Below, one piece after another: positions 53,627 through 61,756 of a DNA stretch of 64,000 bases. Source of the DNA: Nitrobacteraceae bacterium AZCC 2146 (GTDB lineage Bacteria > Pseudomonadota > Alphaproteobacteria > Rhizobiales > Xanthobacteraceae); NCBI GenBank assembly GCA_036924855.1, contig JBAGRP010000001.1, positions 5,940,001 through 6,004,000 of the forward strand, given 5' to 3'. Under the pieces are notes generated by a model, which had not been told where the DNA came from, searched no databases, and saw nothing but the letters and a program-made list of their open reading frames with translations. Position 1 is the first letter of the stretch. Every line of letters starts with the position of its first letter. The translations under genes and the position numbers were made by a program.

Positions 53627-54630
53627 GCAGCGCATTGCGCATCGGACTGATCGGCGCCGGCTGGGTCACGCAATATCACCTGCAGGCGTGGCAGAAGCTG
53701 GCCGGCAAGGCGCAGGTCGTCGCCATCGCCGATCCCTCGGCAGACAACGTTGCTGCCCGTGCGGATGCCTTCGGCATTGCGCAGCGCTTTGCCAGCGCGC
53801 AGGAGATGCTGGCAGAATGTGACCTTGATGCGGTCGATATCGCTGCGCCCCGCGCGGTCCATGCCGAACTGGTGCGCATGGTTGCGGAGCGTGGCCTTCC
53901 CGTGATTTGCCAGAAGCCGCTGGCGCCGACGCTTGCTGAAGCCGAGGCTTTGGCGCGCGACGTCGCAGGCCGCACCCGCCTGATGGTGCATGAGAACTGG
54001 CGCTTTCGCAATTACTACCGCGATGCCGCCGGCTGGATTCGCGACGGCCGCATCGGCCAGATTACTGCCGCGCGGCTGACGCTGGTGACGTCGGGCACCA
54101 TCCTGGATTCCAACGGCCAATATCCCGCTCTCGTCCGCCAGCCTTTCATGCGCGGCGAGACCCGCATGCTGGTGGCTGAAGTGCTGATTCATCATCTCGA
54201 TACGCTGCGCATGCTGCTCGGTCACCTCGACGTCACCGCGGCAACGCTGACCCAGACCTGCACCGAGATCGCCGGCGAGGACGGTGCCGTCATCCAGATG
54301 CAGTCACAGGACGGCGCCGGCGTTTCGCTGTTCGCGACGTTTGCCGCCTATGGCGCGCCCCCGTCGCAATCCGACCGGCTCGAAATCCTCGGCAAGGTCG
54401 GTGCGATCCGGCTGGAGGGCAGCGAATTGCAACTGTTCGGTGCGCAAGGCGAAACCCGCAGTTACGATCTGGCTGCCAGCTATCAGGGCTCCTACGACGC
54501 CACCATTGCGCACTTTGTCGATGCGCTGCATAGCGGCGCGCCGTTCGAGACCTCGCCGGAGGATAATTTGCAGACCCTGCGGCTGGTAGAGGATTGCTAT
54601 CGGCTGTCAGGTCGGGAAAATCGCACGTGA
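53623..54630 (+). CDS. Gfo/Idh/MocA family NAD(P)-dependent oxidoreductase
   Basis: 335 residues. The N-terminal Rossmann motif is IGLIGAGWVTQYHLQAWQKL. The usual EKP loop is QKPLAPTLAEAE. The C-terminal GFO domain contains MVHENWRFRNYYRDAAGWI and LIHHLDTLRMLLG with the conserved His. It oxidises or reduces a sugar or inositol-like polyol. It begins at an ATG inside the ATPase stop (ATGA) and ends overlapping the GntR gene. It probably acts on the imported sugar, feeding the dehydratase and DapA-family enzymes. Confidence 0.9.
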   Translation: MSSALRIGLIGAGWVTQYHLQAWQKLAGKAQVVAIADPSADNVAARADAFGIAQRFASAQEMLAECDLDAVDIAAPRAVHAELVRMVAERGLPVICQKPLAPTLAEAEALARDVAGRTRLMVHENWRFRNYYRDAAGWIRDGRIGQITAARLTLVTSGTILDSNGQYPALVRQPFMRGETRMLVAEVLIHHLDTLRMLLGHLDVTAATLTQTCTEIAGEDGAVIQMQSQDGAGVSLFATFAAYGAPPSQSDRLEILGKVGAIRLEGSELQLFGAQGETRSYDLAASYQGSYDATIAHFVDALHSGAPFETSPEDNLQTLRLVEDCYRLSGRENRT

Positions 54631-55325
54631 CGGTCGCGAGAATATCGGTGTCGCGGATGGACGAGCAGGCCGAAATCATCAAGCGTCTTGAAGAGGACAT
54701 CATCTTCGGGCGGCTGCCGCCGGGCGCGCGCCTGATCGAGGACAGCCTGATGGCGCGCTACGGCGCGTCGCGTCACTTCGTCCGTCAGGCGCTGGTGCAG
54801 CTCGAACACACCGGCATCGTGCAGCGCGAGAAGAATGTCGGCGCCACCGTGCGGTCCTATTCGGCCGACGAGGTTCGACAGATTTACGATGTCCGCGAAA
54901 TGCTGACGCGGCAAGCCGCCTTGATGATCCGCCTACCGGCGCCGCCGACTCTGGTCGCCGAACTGGAAGCGCTGCAGGCGGAATACATCGCCAATGCCGA
55001 AAAGGGCGACCTGCGCGGCATCCACGACACCAACGACGCATTTCACGTCGCGCTGTTCGGCGCCTGCGGCAATCCTTATCTGGTGCGCTCGCTGCAGGAC
55101 TATATGGGCCTGACCCTGCCGATGCGCGCCAAGAACCTCGCGGACCGCGAGGGGCTGCGGGTCTCAATTGATCAGCACAATGTCATGATCGCGCTGCTGC
55201 GCGGCAGCGACAACTGGGCGCTGGCGCAACTCTGCGTCGAGCACATGCATTCCAGCAAGGCCGATTACCTCGCGCGCATTGCCGCCACCCAGGCGGATGC
55301 GCAGGAAGATTCCACCGACGTGTAA
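54627..55325 (+). CDS. GntR-family (FCD) transcriptional regulator
   Basis: 232 residues from the GTG at 54627 that overlaps the previous stop (GTGA); the ATG at 54657 is an alternative. The winged helix is IIKRLEEDIIFGRLPPGARL, LMARYGASRHFVRQALVQLE, HTGIVQREKNVGATVRSYS. The FCD domain has VREMLTRQAALMIRLP and HDTNDAFHVALFGACGN with likely metal-ligand His residues. It lies inside the operon it probably controls and is the leading candidate for the inverted words at 49253/49314. Confidence 0.9.
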   Translation: MTVARISVSRMDEQAEIIKRLEEDIIFGRLPPGARLIEDSLMARYGASRHFVRQALVQLEHTGIVQREKNVGATVRSYSADEVRQIYDVREMLTRQAALMIRLPAPPTLVAELEALQAEYIANAEKGDLRGIHDTNDAFHVALFGACGNPYLVRSLQDYMGLTLPMRAKNLADREGLRVSIDQHNVMIALLRGSDNWALAQLCVEHMHSSKADYLARIAATQADAQEDSTDV

Positions 55326-55361
55326 GTCACCACGCCCGAACCACGGGCCAAAGGATAGAAA

Positions 55362-56147
55362 ATGGATCTTGGACTGAAAGACAAGGTGGCGCTGGTGCTC
55401 GGCGCCGGCGGCGGACTCGGCAGCGCCATCGCATTGACGCTGGCGAAGGAAGGCGCGCGCGTCGCGCTGGCCGATATCGACGCTGCCGCCGTGGAGCGCG
55501 TGGTCGCCGAGATCACCGCGGCCGGCGGCAAGGCGATGGCCGTACCGTTCGATCTCGCTGACCGCGCCGCCACGGAAGCGCGCGTCACCGAGGTCGAAGC
55601 CGGCTTCGGCCCGGTCGATGTGCTGGTCAACAACACCGGCGGCCCGCCGCCGACGCCCGCCTCGGGGCAGGATCCGGTGCTGTGGAGCAAGAGTTTTGAG
55701 CAGATGGTGCTGTCGGTGATTTCGCTCACCGATCGCGTGCTGCCCGGCATGCGCGCGCGAAAATGGGGCCGCATCGTCACCTCGACATCGTCGGGCGTCA
55801 TTGCACCGATTCCGAACCTTGGCATTTCCAACGCGCTGCGGCTGACCTTGGTCGGCTGGTCGAAGACGCTGGCTCGCGAAGTAGGGGGCGACGGCATCAC
55901 CGCCAACATCGTGCTGCCGGGGCGCATTGCGACCAAGCGCATCACCTTTCTCGACGAGCAGAAGGCCAAGCGCGAAAGCCGCAGTGTCGAGCAGGTCTCG
56001 GCGGAAAGTACCGCGTCGATTCCCGCCGGGCGCTACGGCGATCCGCAGGAATACGCCGACGTCGTCGCGTTCATCTCCAGCACCCGCGCATCTTACGTCA
56101 ACGGCTCGGTGATCCGCGTCGATGGCGGTTTCATTGCCAGCATCTGA
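55362..56147 (+). CDS. Short-chain dehydrogenase/reductase-fold protein lacking the YxxxK motif
   Basis: 261 residues. The cofactor-binding turn VALVLGAGGGLGSAIALTLA and the Asp of VALADID suggest NAD binding, and NNTGG is present at the NNAG position. The SSSGVIAPIPNLG block is where the catalytic Ser normally leads to YxxxK, but here the residues are ISNAL, so the catalytic Tyr and Lys are not evident. Some SDR subfamilies are like this. It may bind cofactor without classic chemistry or use other residues. It is 36 bases after the GntR gene and 10 before the DapA-family gene. Confidence 0.85.
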   Translation: MDLGLKDKVALVLGAGGGLGSAIALTLAKEGARVALADIDAAAVERVVAEITAAGGKAMAVPFDLADRAATEARVTEVEAGFGPVDVLVNNTGGPPPTPASGQDPVLWSKSFEQMVLSVISLTDRVLPGMRARKWGRIVTSTSSGVIAPIPNLGISNALRLTLVGWSKTLAREVGGDGITANIVLPGRIATKRITFLDEQKAKRESRSVEQVSAESTASIPAGRYGDPQEYADVVAFISSTRASYVNGSVIRVDGGFIASI

Positions 56148-56157
56148 AGGATATCAC

Positions 56158-57075
56158 ATGGCTCTCGACGCAACTGCCTCCGGCGTATTCCCGATCGCTC
56201 CGACGCCGTTCCATCCCGATGGTCGGCTCGACGACGCTTCCGTCGATACCTTGATCGATGGTTACCTGAAGGCCGGCTCGACCGGTGTGACGGTGCTCGG
56301 CATCATGGGCGAAGCCCCGAAGCTCGAGCCCAGTGAATCGATCGCCATCGCCGACCGCTTCATCAAGGGCTTTGGCAAATTGCCGGTGATCGTCGGGGTT
56401 TCTTCGCCGGGTTTCGCCGCCATGCGCGCGCTGTCGCGCGAGGTGATGGAGAAGGGGGCTGCCGGCGTGATGATTGCACCGGTGCCGAGTCTGCGCACCG
56501 ACGACCAGATTATCGGCTACTACCGCCAGGCGATCGAAGCGATCGGATCCGATATTCCATTCGTGATCCAGGACTATCCGCTGACCCTGTCGGTTCAAAT
56601 GACGCCGAAGGTGATCCGCACCATCGTGCAGGAACATGCGTCCTGCGTGATGCTCAAGCACGAGGACTGGCCGGGGCTGGAAAAGATCTCGATCCTGCGC
56701 GGCTTCCAGGCCGACGGGTCCATGAAGCCGATTTCCATTCTGACAGGCAATGGCGGTCTGTTTCTGGATTTCGAGATGGAGCGCGGCGTCGATGGCGCGA
56801 TGACCGGTTACGCCTTCCCCGACATGCTGGTCGAACTGGTCAAGCTGCAGAAGGCCGGCAAGCGCGACGAGGCGCACGATCTGTTCGACGCCCACCTGCC
56901 GCTACTGCGCTACGAGCAGCAGCAGGGCGTCGGCCTCGCTGTGCGTAAATACGTCATGATGAAGCGCGGCTTCATTGCCTCCGACGCCCAACGCAAGCCA
57001 GGCTCAGCTCTCTCCGTCAAGGCGAAGGAGGAAGTTGACTATATGTTGGCGCGCCTTGCGCGAACGGGAAAGTGA
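56158..57075 (+). CDS. DapA/N-acetylneuraminate-lyase superfamily aldolase or dehydratase
   Basis: 305 residues from the ATG at 56158. It is a (beta/alpha)8 Schiff-base enzyme: GVFPIAPTPFHPDGRLDD, GVTVLGIMGEAPKLEPSE (GxxGE motif), the Tyr in FVIQDYPLT and the lysine in CVMLKHEDWPG. It acts on a 2-keto acid or 2-keto-3-deoxy sugar acid. With the divergent IlvD/EDD dehydratase it makes a logical pair: dehydration of an aldonate, then aldol cleavage or a second dehydration. It is the last gene of the operon. Confidence 0.9.
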   Translation: MALDATASGVFPIAPTPFHPDGRLDDASVDTLIDGYLKAGSTGVTVLGIMGEAPKLEPSESIAIADRFIKGFGKLPVIVGVSSPGFAAMRALSREVMEKGAAGVMIAPVPSLRTDDQIIGYYRQAIEAIGSDIPFVIQDYPLTLSVQMTPKVIRTIVQEHASCVMLKHEDWPGLEKISILRGFQADGSMKPISILTGNGGLFLDFEMERGVDGAMTGYAFPDMLVELVKLQKAGKRDEAHDLFDAHLPLLRYEQQQGVGLAVRKYVMMKRGFIASDAQRKPGSALSVKAKEEVDYMLARLARTGK

Positions 57076-57420
57076 ATAGCTGTTCGTAGAAATGGTCGGG
57101 GCGCGCGTCCGCTCATGGCGGGCGCGAAGCCGCCATACGGGCTGCGCTAGGATGAGGCCAAGTTGAAGCCCATTGTCTTTGGAACCGCCATTTGGTCGCA
57201 TCAATCCCTGATACGTTTCTAGCATTCCCTGTTCCTTGAATTAGATTCCCTGTTCGCGGGCATAGGGAAATGCTTGAAAAGGCCGCAGGATAAGGGTTTT
57301 ACGGTGCCGCCGGCGAACGGAATGAGCTTAAATTTGTGAAATTCCCTGTAAAATTCCCTGTTTGCAGGGAATTGCGGCGGAGACCGGTGCGATCAGCACT
57401 GTGTCGCCAGCCAGGTGACC
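57076..57420. repeat. Intergenic region with repeated ATTCCCTG words and hairpins
   Basis: The word ATTCCCTG occurs at least four times between 57223 and 57360. A perfect 9-bp stem (AATTCCCTG / CAGGGAATT, loop TTTG) lies at 57352-57373, and another imperfect TTCCCT...AGGGAA pair lies around 57246-57269. It looks like a dispersed extragenic repeat of the kind scattered in bradyrhizobial genomes. It contains no gene and could serve as a transcription stop for the sugar operon. Confidence 0.5.
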
Positions 57421-57563
57421 TGACCGGGCTGTTTTGGACCAAGCTTTGTGAGAAACTAAGCTTGGAAAGGAGCTTTGGTAATGCCGAAGAAGAGGTTTAA
57501 GGCGGAGCAGATCGTGGTGCTTCGTCGAAGCGCAGACCCACGGTCTCCAGGTCTGGACGCCTA
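57421..57563 (+). mobile_element. IS3-family left end with truncated orfA
   Basis: After a terminal-like sequence (GGCTGTTTTGGACCAAGC around 57428), AGGAG precedes the ATG at 57481. The product is MPKKRFKAEQIVVL, the start of IS3 orfA (family MPKKRFTAEQIVVLLRQIE), which leaves the family at once and stops at 57563. Only the left end survives. It sits directly ahead of the LysR gene and may have changed its promoter. Confidence 0.7.
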
Positions 57564-57644
57564 GCCGCTCGATTGAATGTCGGCTCTGAGTCATCAACGA
57601 GAGGTGGCTGGCATCGGCCGGTAGCTCTCATGTACAATCAGTGC

Positions 57645-58598
57645 ATGGATACGATTTGGCTCGAGGATTTCCTGGCAGTTTTGGATGAGGGCGGATTTTC
57701 CCGTGCCGCGGATCGCCGTGCTGTGAGCCAGCCAGCCTTTAGCCGACGTATTCGCGCGCTGGAGGAATGGGTCGGAACGACGCTGTTTGATCGCAACACA
57801 CATTCCATCCGGCTGACCCCCGCGGGTGAGCGGTTTCGGCCCGTGGCGGAAGAGATGTTGCGGCGTCTGCAGACGGGTCGGCAGGACGCTCTCGGCGCGG
57901 CACAGGCAGCCTCCGAAACACTCCGCTTCGCATCAACGCACGTTTTATCGTTGACCTTCTTCCCGGCGTGGCTCCGCCAACTCGAAGCGGCCGCGCCCCC
58001 TACATCGACGGTCCAGCTCACCGCGGACAATATGGTTGCCTGCGAAAAAATCATGCTGGAAGGCCGGGCGCAATTTCTGCTGTGCCATCAACATCCCGCG
58101 GCGACCACCCGATTGACCAGCGATAGTTTTCTGTCGATTGAGCTCGGCAGCGACATCCTTACCCCTGTTGCAGCGCCATCGCTCATCACGGGCGAGCCAT
58201 CGCTTGAGGGGCCGTTTCTTGCCTATACGTCCGAATCGGGCATGGGCCGTATCCTTGTCGCGGCATGGGCGGCCGCCGGGAAGAATGCACCCGCAGAGCC
58301 GGTTTTCTCGTCGCATCTCGCCAGCGTCCTAGCTGCAATGGCGAGAGAGGGGCGGGGAATTGCCTGGTCGCCATTGAGCCTTGTGCGCGATGACCTCGAG
58401 GCGGGACGACTTGTGCGCGCCGGGACTGCATCGGATGAGGTCCCCATGGAAATTCGGCTGTTCCGCCCGAAGTCGCGACAGAGTCCGGCGGCCGAGGCGC
58501 TATGGGATCGCGCGGTCAAGCTGCTGGCTCAAGCCAGGAATCACGTCAAGAAAAATGCCATCAGCTCCGCGGCCGTCTCTTCGGGGAGCTCTTCCTGA
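57645..58598 (+). CDS. LysR-family transcriptional regulator
   Basis: 317 residues from the ATG at 57645; the longer open frame upstream crosses the IS3 scar. The N-terminal HTH is WLEDFLAVLDEGGFSRAADR, AVSQPAFSRRIRALEEWVG, TTLFDRNTHSIRLTPAGERF. The substrate-binding domain includes FASTHVLSLTFFPAWLRQLE. LysR proteins usually activate a divergent or nearby operon on binding a small ligand. The candidate targets are leuC/leuD and dctA a few kb away, whose divergent promoter carries a T-N11-A palindrome. Its 3' end overlaps the hydrolase gene tail to tail. Confidence 0.93.
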   Translation: MDTIWLEDFLAVLDEGGFSRAADRRAVSQPAFSRRIRALEEWVGTTLFDRNTHSIRLTPAGERFRPVAEEMLRRLQTGRQDALGAAQAASETLRFASTHVLSLTFFPAWLRQLEAAAPPTSTVQLTADNMVACEKIMLEGRAQFLLCHQHPAATTRLTSDSFLSIELGSDILTPVAAPSLITGEPSLEGPFLAYTSESGMGRILVAAWAAAGKNAPAEPVFSSHLASVLAAMAREGRGIAWSPLSLVRDDLEAGRLVRAGTASDEVPMEIRLFRPKSRQSPAAEALWDRAVKLLAQARNHVKKNAISSAAVSSGSSS

Positions 58599-59477
58599 AG
58601 GGTGTGGCCGCAGTCAAGCGCACGGCCGGTCACATTGGTCGCTTTGTCTCGCCAGGTTTCGAGCACATCGTAAAGCGCGCCGACGGTGCCCCGACCGCCC
58701 CAGATGGCCAATAGCGGCACTGTGATTCTCGCGTCGGCGTCCTCGGCATCGTGATCGAGATCGATCGTTGCCGCCGCGCGATAGTCCTCGCAAATTGCAT
58801 GACGCGTCGCAGGATCCGCGTAACAGCGCAAATACTCGGCAAATACTTCCGGCTCGGTCGCGCCAGGCGTTTTGACTTGCCCGTCGATATGCTTGCGGAG
58901 AAAAAACTCCGGATCCGCAGCGATCATACGCTCCGGCAAAGGTGCGGGCTGGATCAGAAAGAACCACCAGAAATAGCGGCGTGGCGAATTCCTTGTTGGT
59001 CCGGGCATACATCGTTGCCGTTGGCGCGATGTCGATGAGGGCAATACGGGAAATTGCGTCGGGATGATCCAGCGCCATGCGGTGGGCAACGCGCGCGCCG
59101 CGATCGTGACCGGACACGCCAAAGCGTTGATGGCCGAGCGCGTGCATCAGCAGGACCTGATCCAGCGCCATGCTGCGCTTGGAATAGGCGTTGTGGTTCT
59201 CTCCGCCTTCGGGTTTGCTGCTGTCGCCATAGCCTCGAAGGTCGGAAGCGATCACGGTAAAATGGTCCGCCAGCGCCGGTGCGATTTTGCGCCATGTCAC
59301 ATGGGTCTGCGGATGACCGTGGAGCAACAGCAGGGGCGGTCCCTTTCCGCCCACCGCTGCGCGGATCGTAATGCCGGTTCCAAGTGAAACGTCCAGCAGT
59401 CGAAATCCACTCAGAAACGGCGAAGCGCCGAGCTCCACGATGGTCGGTCGGGAAGAAGGAGAGGCTATGTCAACCAT
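58541..59477 (-). pseudogene. Alpha/beta hydrolase of the haloacetate dehalogenase type, frameshifted
   Basis: The first two thirds read in one frame: LLLLHGHPQTHVTWRKIAPA, VIASDLRGYGDSSKP, then the nucleophile elbow FGVSGHDRGARVAHRMAL with the catalytic Asp. Near 58976-58982 the frame breaks in a CG run. The other frame continues RYFWWFFLIQPAPLPERMIA, ICEDYRAAATIDLDHDAEDA and GHTLQEELPEETAAELMAF with the catalytic His. The SGHDRGAR plus WWFFLIQPAPLPE pattern is that of fluoroacetate/haloacetate dehalogenases. A single extra base explains the break. It overlaps the leuD paralogue stop by 13 bases. Confidence 0.85.
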
Positions 59478-60091
59478 GGATTCTCGGCCAGATGAGCATG
59501 TTCAAACGATGTGATCGCATCACGATACTGCAGCGTTGTTCCGATCGCATCCAGGCCAAGAACGAGGGCTTGTTTTCGACCCGGCTCGATGTCGAATGGG
59601 ATCGTCGGTCCGCTGCTTGGTGTGATGGTTTGTTCCGGCAGATCGATGGTCAGCATATGCGTCTGCGGATCGGCTGCAAGGTCGGTCAACACTTTGATCG
59701 AGTGTTCATCCAGTGTCATGGCCAGAAGGCCGTTGCGTGTGCAGTTGTCGAAGAAAATGCCGGCAAAACTCGTCCCGATCAACGCGCGAATACCGAGTTG
59801 ACCGAGCCCCCACACCGCGTGCTCCCGACTCGATCCGCAACCAAAATTCGGACCTACGACAAGGAATTTTGCATCCCGCCAGCCTGCGCGGTTAAGGACG
59901 AAGTCGGGTCGCTCGGCCCCCGATGGATTAAAGCGCAATCCATGGAATGCGCCGTTGCGAAGCCCGCCGCGATCGACACCCTTGAGAAATTGCTTGGGCA
60001 TGATCACGTCGGTGTCGATATTCGCCGCCGGCATCGGTGCTGCCACGCCGGTCACGATCGAAAACGGTTGCATGTCAGCGATCTCCCGCAT
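59465..60091 (-). CDS. leuD: LeuD-type aconitase-superfamily small subunit
   Basis: 208 residues, normal for isopropylmalate isomerase small subunits. The swivel-domain landmarks are [37 protein letters not shown] and [16 protein letters not shown]. It pairs with the large subunit to isomerise or hydrate a 2- or 3-hydroxy dicarboxylate. The start may be the ATG at 60089-60091 or the one at 60071-60073; the first overlaps leuC by 17 bases. The catabolic setting (LysR, dicarboxylate carrier, hydrolase) suggests a leuD paralogue used on another hydroxydicarboxylate, not necessarily leucine synthesis. Confidence 0.88.
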   Translation of the reverse strand: MREIADMQPFSIVTGVAAPMPAANIDTDVIMPKQFLKGVDRGGLRNGAFHGLRFNPSGAERPDFVLNRAGWRDAKFLVVGPNFGCGSSREHAVWGLGQLGIRALIGTSFAGIFFDNCTRNGLLAMTLDEHSIKVLTDLAADPQTHMLTIDLPEQTITPSSGPTIPFDIEPGRKQALVLGLDAIGTTLQYRDAITSFEHAHLAENPWLT

Positions 60092-61499
60092 CGTGACGAG
60101 GATCAGTGAGATGGCCGTTGATCGCGGCGGCTGCGACCATGGCGGGGCTCATCAGATGGGTTCGGCCTCCTTCACCCTGGCGTCCTTCGAAGTTGCGGTT
60201 GGTGCTGGATGCGCAGCGCTCGCCAGGGCGAAGCACGTCGTCATTCATGGCAAGGCACATCGAGCACCCGGATTGACGCCATTCAAAGCCGGCTTCGAGA
60301 AACACCCGATCCAGACCCTCGGACTCAGCCTGACGACGCACGCTGCTGGAGCCCGGCACCACCATGGCCCGTACGCTGGCCGCGACGCGGCGACCGCGCG
60401 CGACGGTGGCGGCGGCGCGCAAATCCTCGATGCGCGCGTTGGTGCAGGAGCCGATAAAGGCGCGTTCGATGGCAATCTCTGTCAGCCGCGTTCCCGGCGC
60501 CAGATCCATGTAAGACAAGGCTCTCTCCATGTCCCGTCGACGATCCGGATCGGCTTCGCGGGCGGGATCCGGAACCAGGCCGCCGATCGGCGCGGCCTGA
60601 TCGGGACTTGTCCCCCAGGTGACCATCGGTTCGATGTCGTCGGCGGGGAGGGCGATATCCCGATCAAAAATAGCGTCCGGATCGCTCCGCAGGGCGGACC
60701 AGCTCTCGACCGCGCGGTCCCACAGATCTGCCTTTGGCGCGCGCGGTCGGTGGCGCAGATACGCGAAGACCTTCTGATCCGGCGCCATGATCGCACCGCG
60801 GGCGCCGCATTCGACCGCCATGTTGCAGATCGTCATTCGACCTTCGAGGCTGAGTGACGCGATGGCGGCTCCGGTGAATTCGATGGCGTAGCCCGTCGCG
60901 CCGGATGCGCCGATCTTGCGAATCAGCGCCATGACAATGTCCTTGGCGCTGACGCCGGGCGCCAGGCTGCCGTCGACGGTGACGCGCATCGATTTGAGTC
61001 GGCAGTAGACAAGCGTCTGCGTGGCCAGATAGTGCTCGATATCCGAGGTGCCGATGCCGAAGCCCAGGGCACCGAAGGCGCCATACGTGGTGGTATGGCT
61101 GTCGCCGGCGGCAATGATCATGCCGGGCAGCACCAGGCCGATCTCCGGCATGACGACGTGCTCGATGCCTTGCATGCGATGCAGCACGTCGAACAGCTCG
61201 ATGCCAAAGTCCCGACAGTTCTCGGCGAAGTAGGCCGCCTGCCGCGCAGCGCCGGGGTCCGGCATCTGTGCCGTGCGCGCGGCGGCGGTCGAGTTGACGT
61301 GATCGACGGTTCCTAGCGCCGCACGCGCCCGCCACACCGGGCGGCCGGCCTCGCGCAGACCGGTAAAGGCCTGAGGGCTGGTGTATTCGTTCAGAACCGT
61401 CCGGTCGACATACAGCAACAGCTGTCGTCCATCCCGGTCAGAGGTTTGAACCGTGTGGCTGTCGACCAGCTTGTCATAAAGCGTCTTTGCGTAGATCAC
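60075..61499 (-). CDS. leuC: LeuC-type aconitase-superfamily large subunit
   Basis: 474 residues, the usual length. The [4Fe-4S] cysteines are in [15 protein letters not shown] and [14 protein letters not shown]. Other landmarks: [49 protein letters not shown]. It forms the catalytic subunit with LeuD downstream. It is divergent from a DctA-like carrier across a 257-base region with a LysR-type box. The arrangement points to catabolism of an imported C4/C5 dicarboxylate such as a methylmalate-type compound. A true leucine-pathway function is not excluded. Confidence 0.9.
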   Translation of the reverse strand: MIYAKTLYDKLVDSHTVQTSDRDGRQLLLYVDRTVLNEYTSPQAFTGLREAGRPVWRARAALGTVDHVNSTAAARTAQMPDPGAARQAAYFAENCRDFGIELFDVLHRMQGIEHVVMPEIGLVLPGMIIAAGDSHTTTYGAFGALGFGIGTSDIEHYLATQTLVYCRLKSMRVTVDGSLAPGVSAKDIVMALIRKIGASGATGYAIEFTGAAIASLSLEGRMTICNMAVECGARGAIMAPDQKVFAYLRHRPRAPKADLWDRAVESWSALRSDPDAIFDRDIALPADDIEPMVTWGTSPDQAAPIGGLVPDPAREADPDRRRDMERALSYMDLAPGTRLTEIAIERAFIGSCTNARIEDLRAAATVARGRRVAASVRAMVVPGSSSVRRQAESEGLDRVFLEAGFEWRQSGCSMCLAMNDDVLRPGERCASSTNRNFEGRQGEGGRTHLMSPAMVAAAAINGHLTDPRHDAGDR

Positions 61500-61601
61500 G
61501 TTGTAATCCCTGCACGGCTGCGCGCGAGGTCATAATCGCGCCTGGCCACGTCCATGGTGCTTGGCTCCGCATCAGCATGCCTGCCTCTGGCCGAGGTGGT
61601 T

Positions 61602-61616
61602 ATGCAACCTTTGCAT
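61602..61616. promoter_or_regulatory. LysR-type T-N11-A palindrome
   Basis: ATGCAA-CCT-TTGCAT, a perfect 6-bp inverted repeat with a 3-base centre, containing TGCAACCTTTGCA (T-N11-A). It lies between divergent leuC and dctA, the expected place for the LysR protein encoded at 57645-58598. Confidence 0.55.
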
Positions 61617-61756
61617 CAATTCATTCGAGATCGGTCTTGGCGGAGCTTGCCTCCTCCCGGTTACGGTCAGGGGCCCAGTTCGTCGGAAGAGCGGACGGCA
61701 ATATGGCGCGGCCATCAGCGGACCCGGTTCCAGGGCCAGGACCAAAGGGAGATCCC

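Noticed and set aside
52094..53635. A 513-residue open frame on the minus strand opposite the sugar permease and ATPase
   Set aside because: Antisense shadow of two clear ABC genes; composition dominated by His/Asp/Gly/Arg.
57220..57380. CRISPR array suggested by repeated short words
   Set aside because: Spacing is irregular, the repeats are only 8-10 bases long and there are no cas genes.
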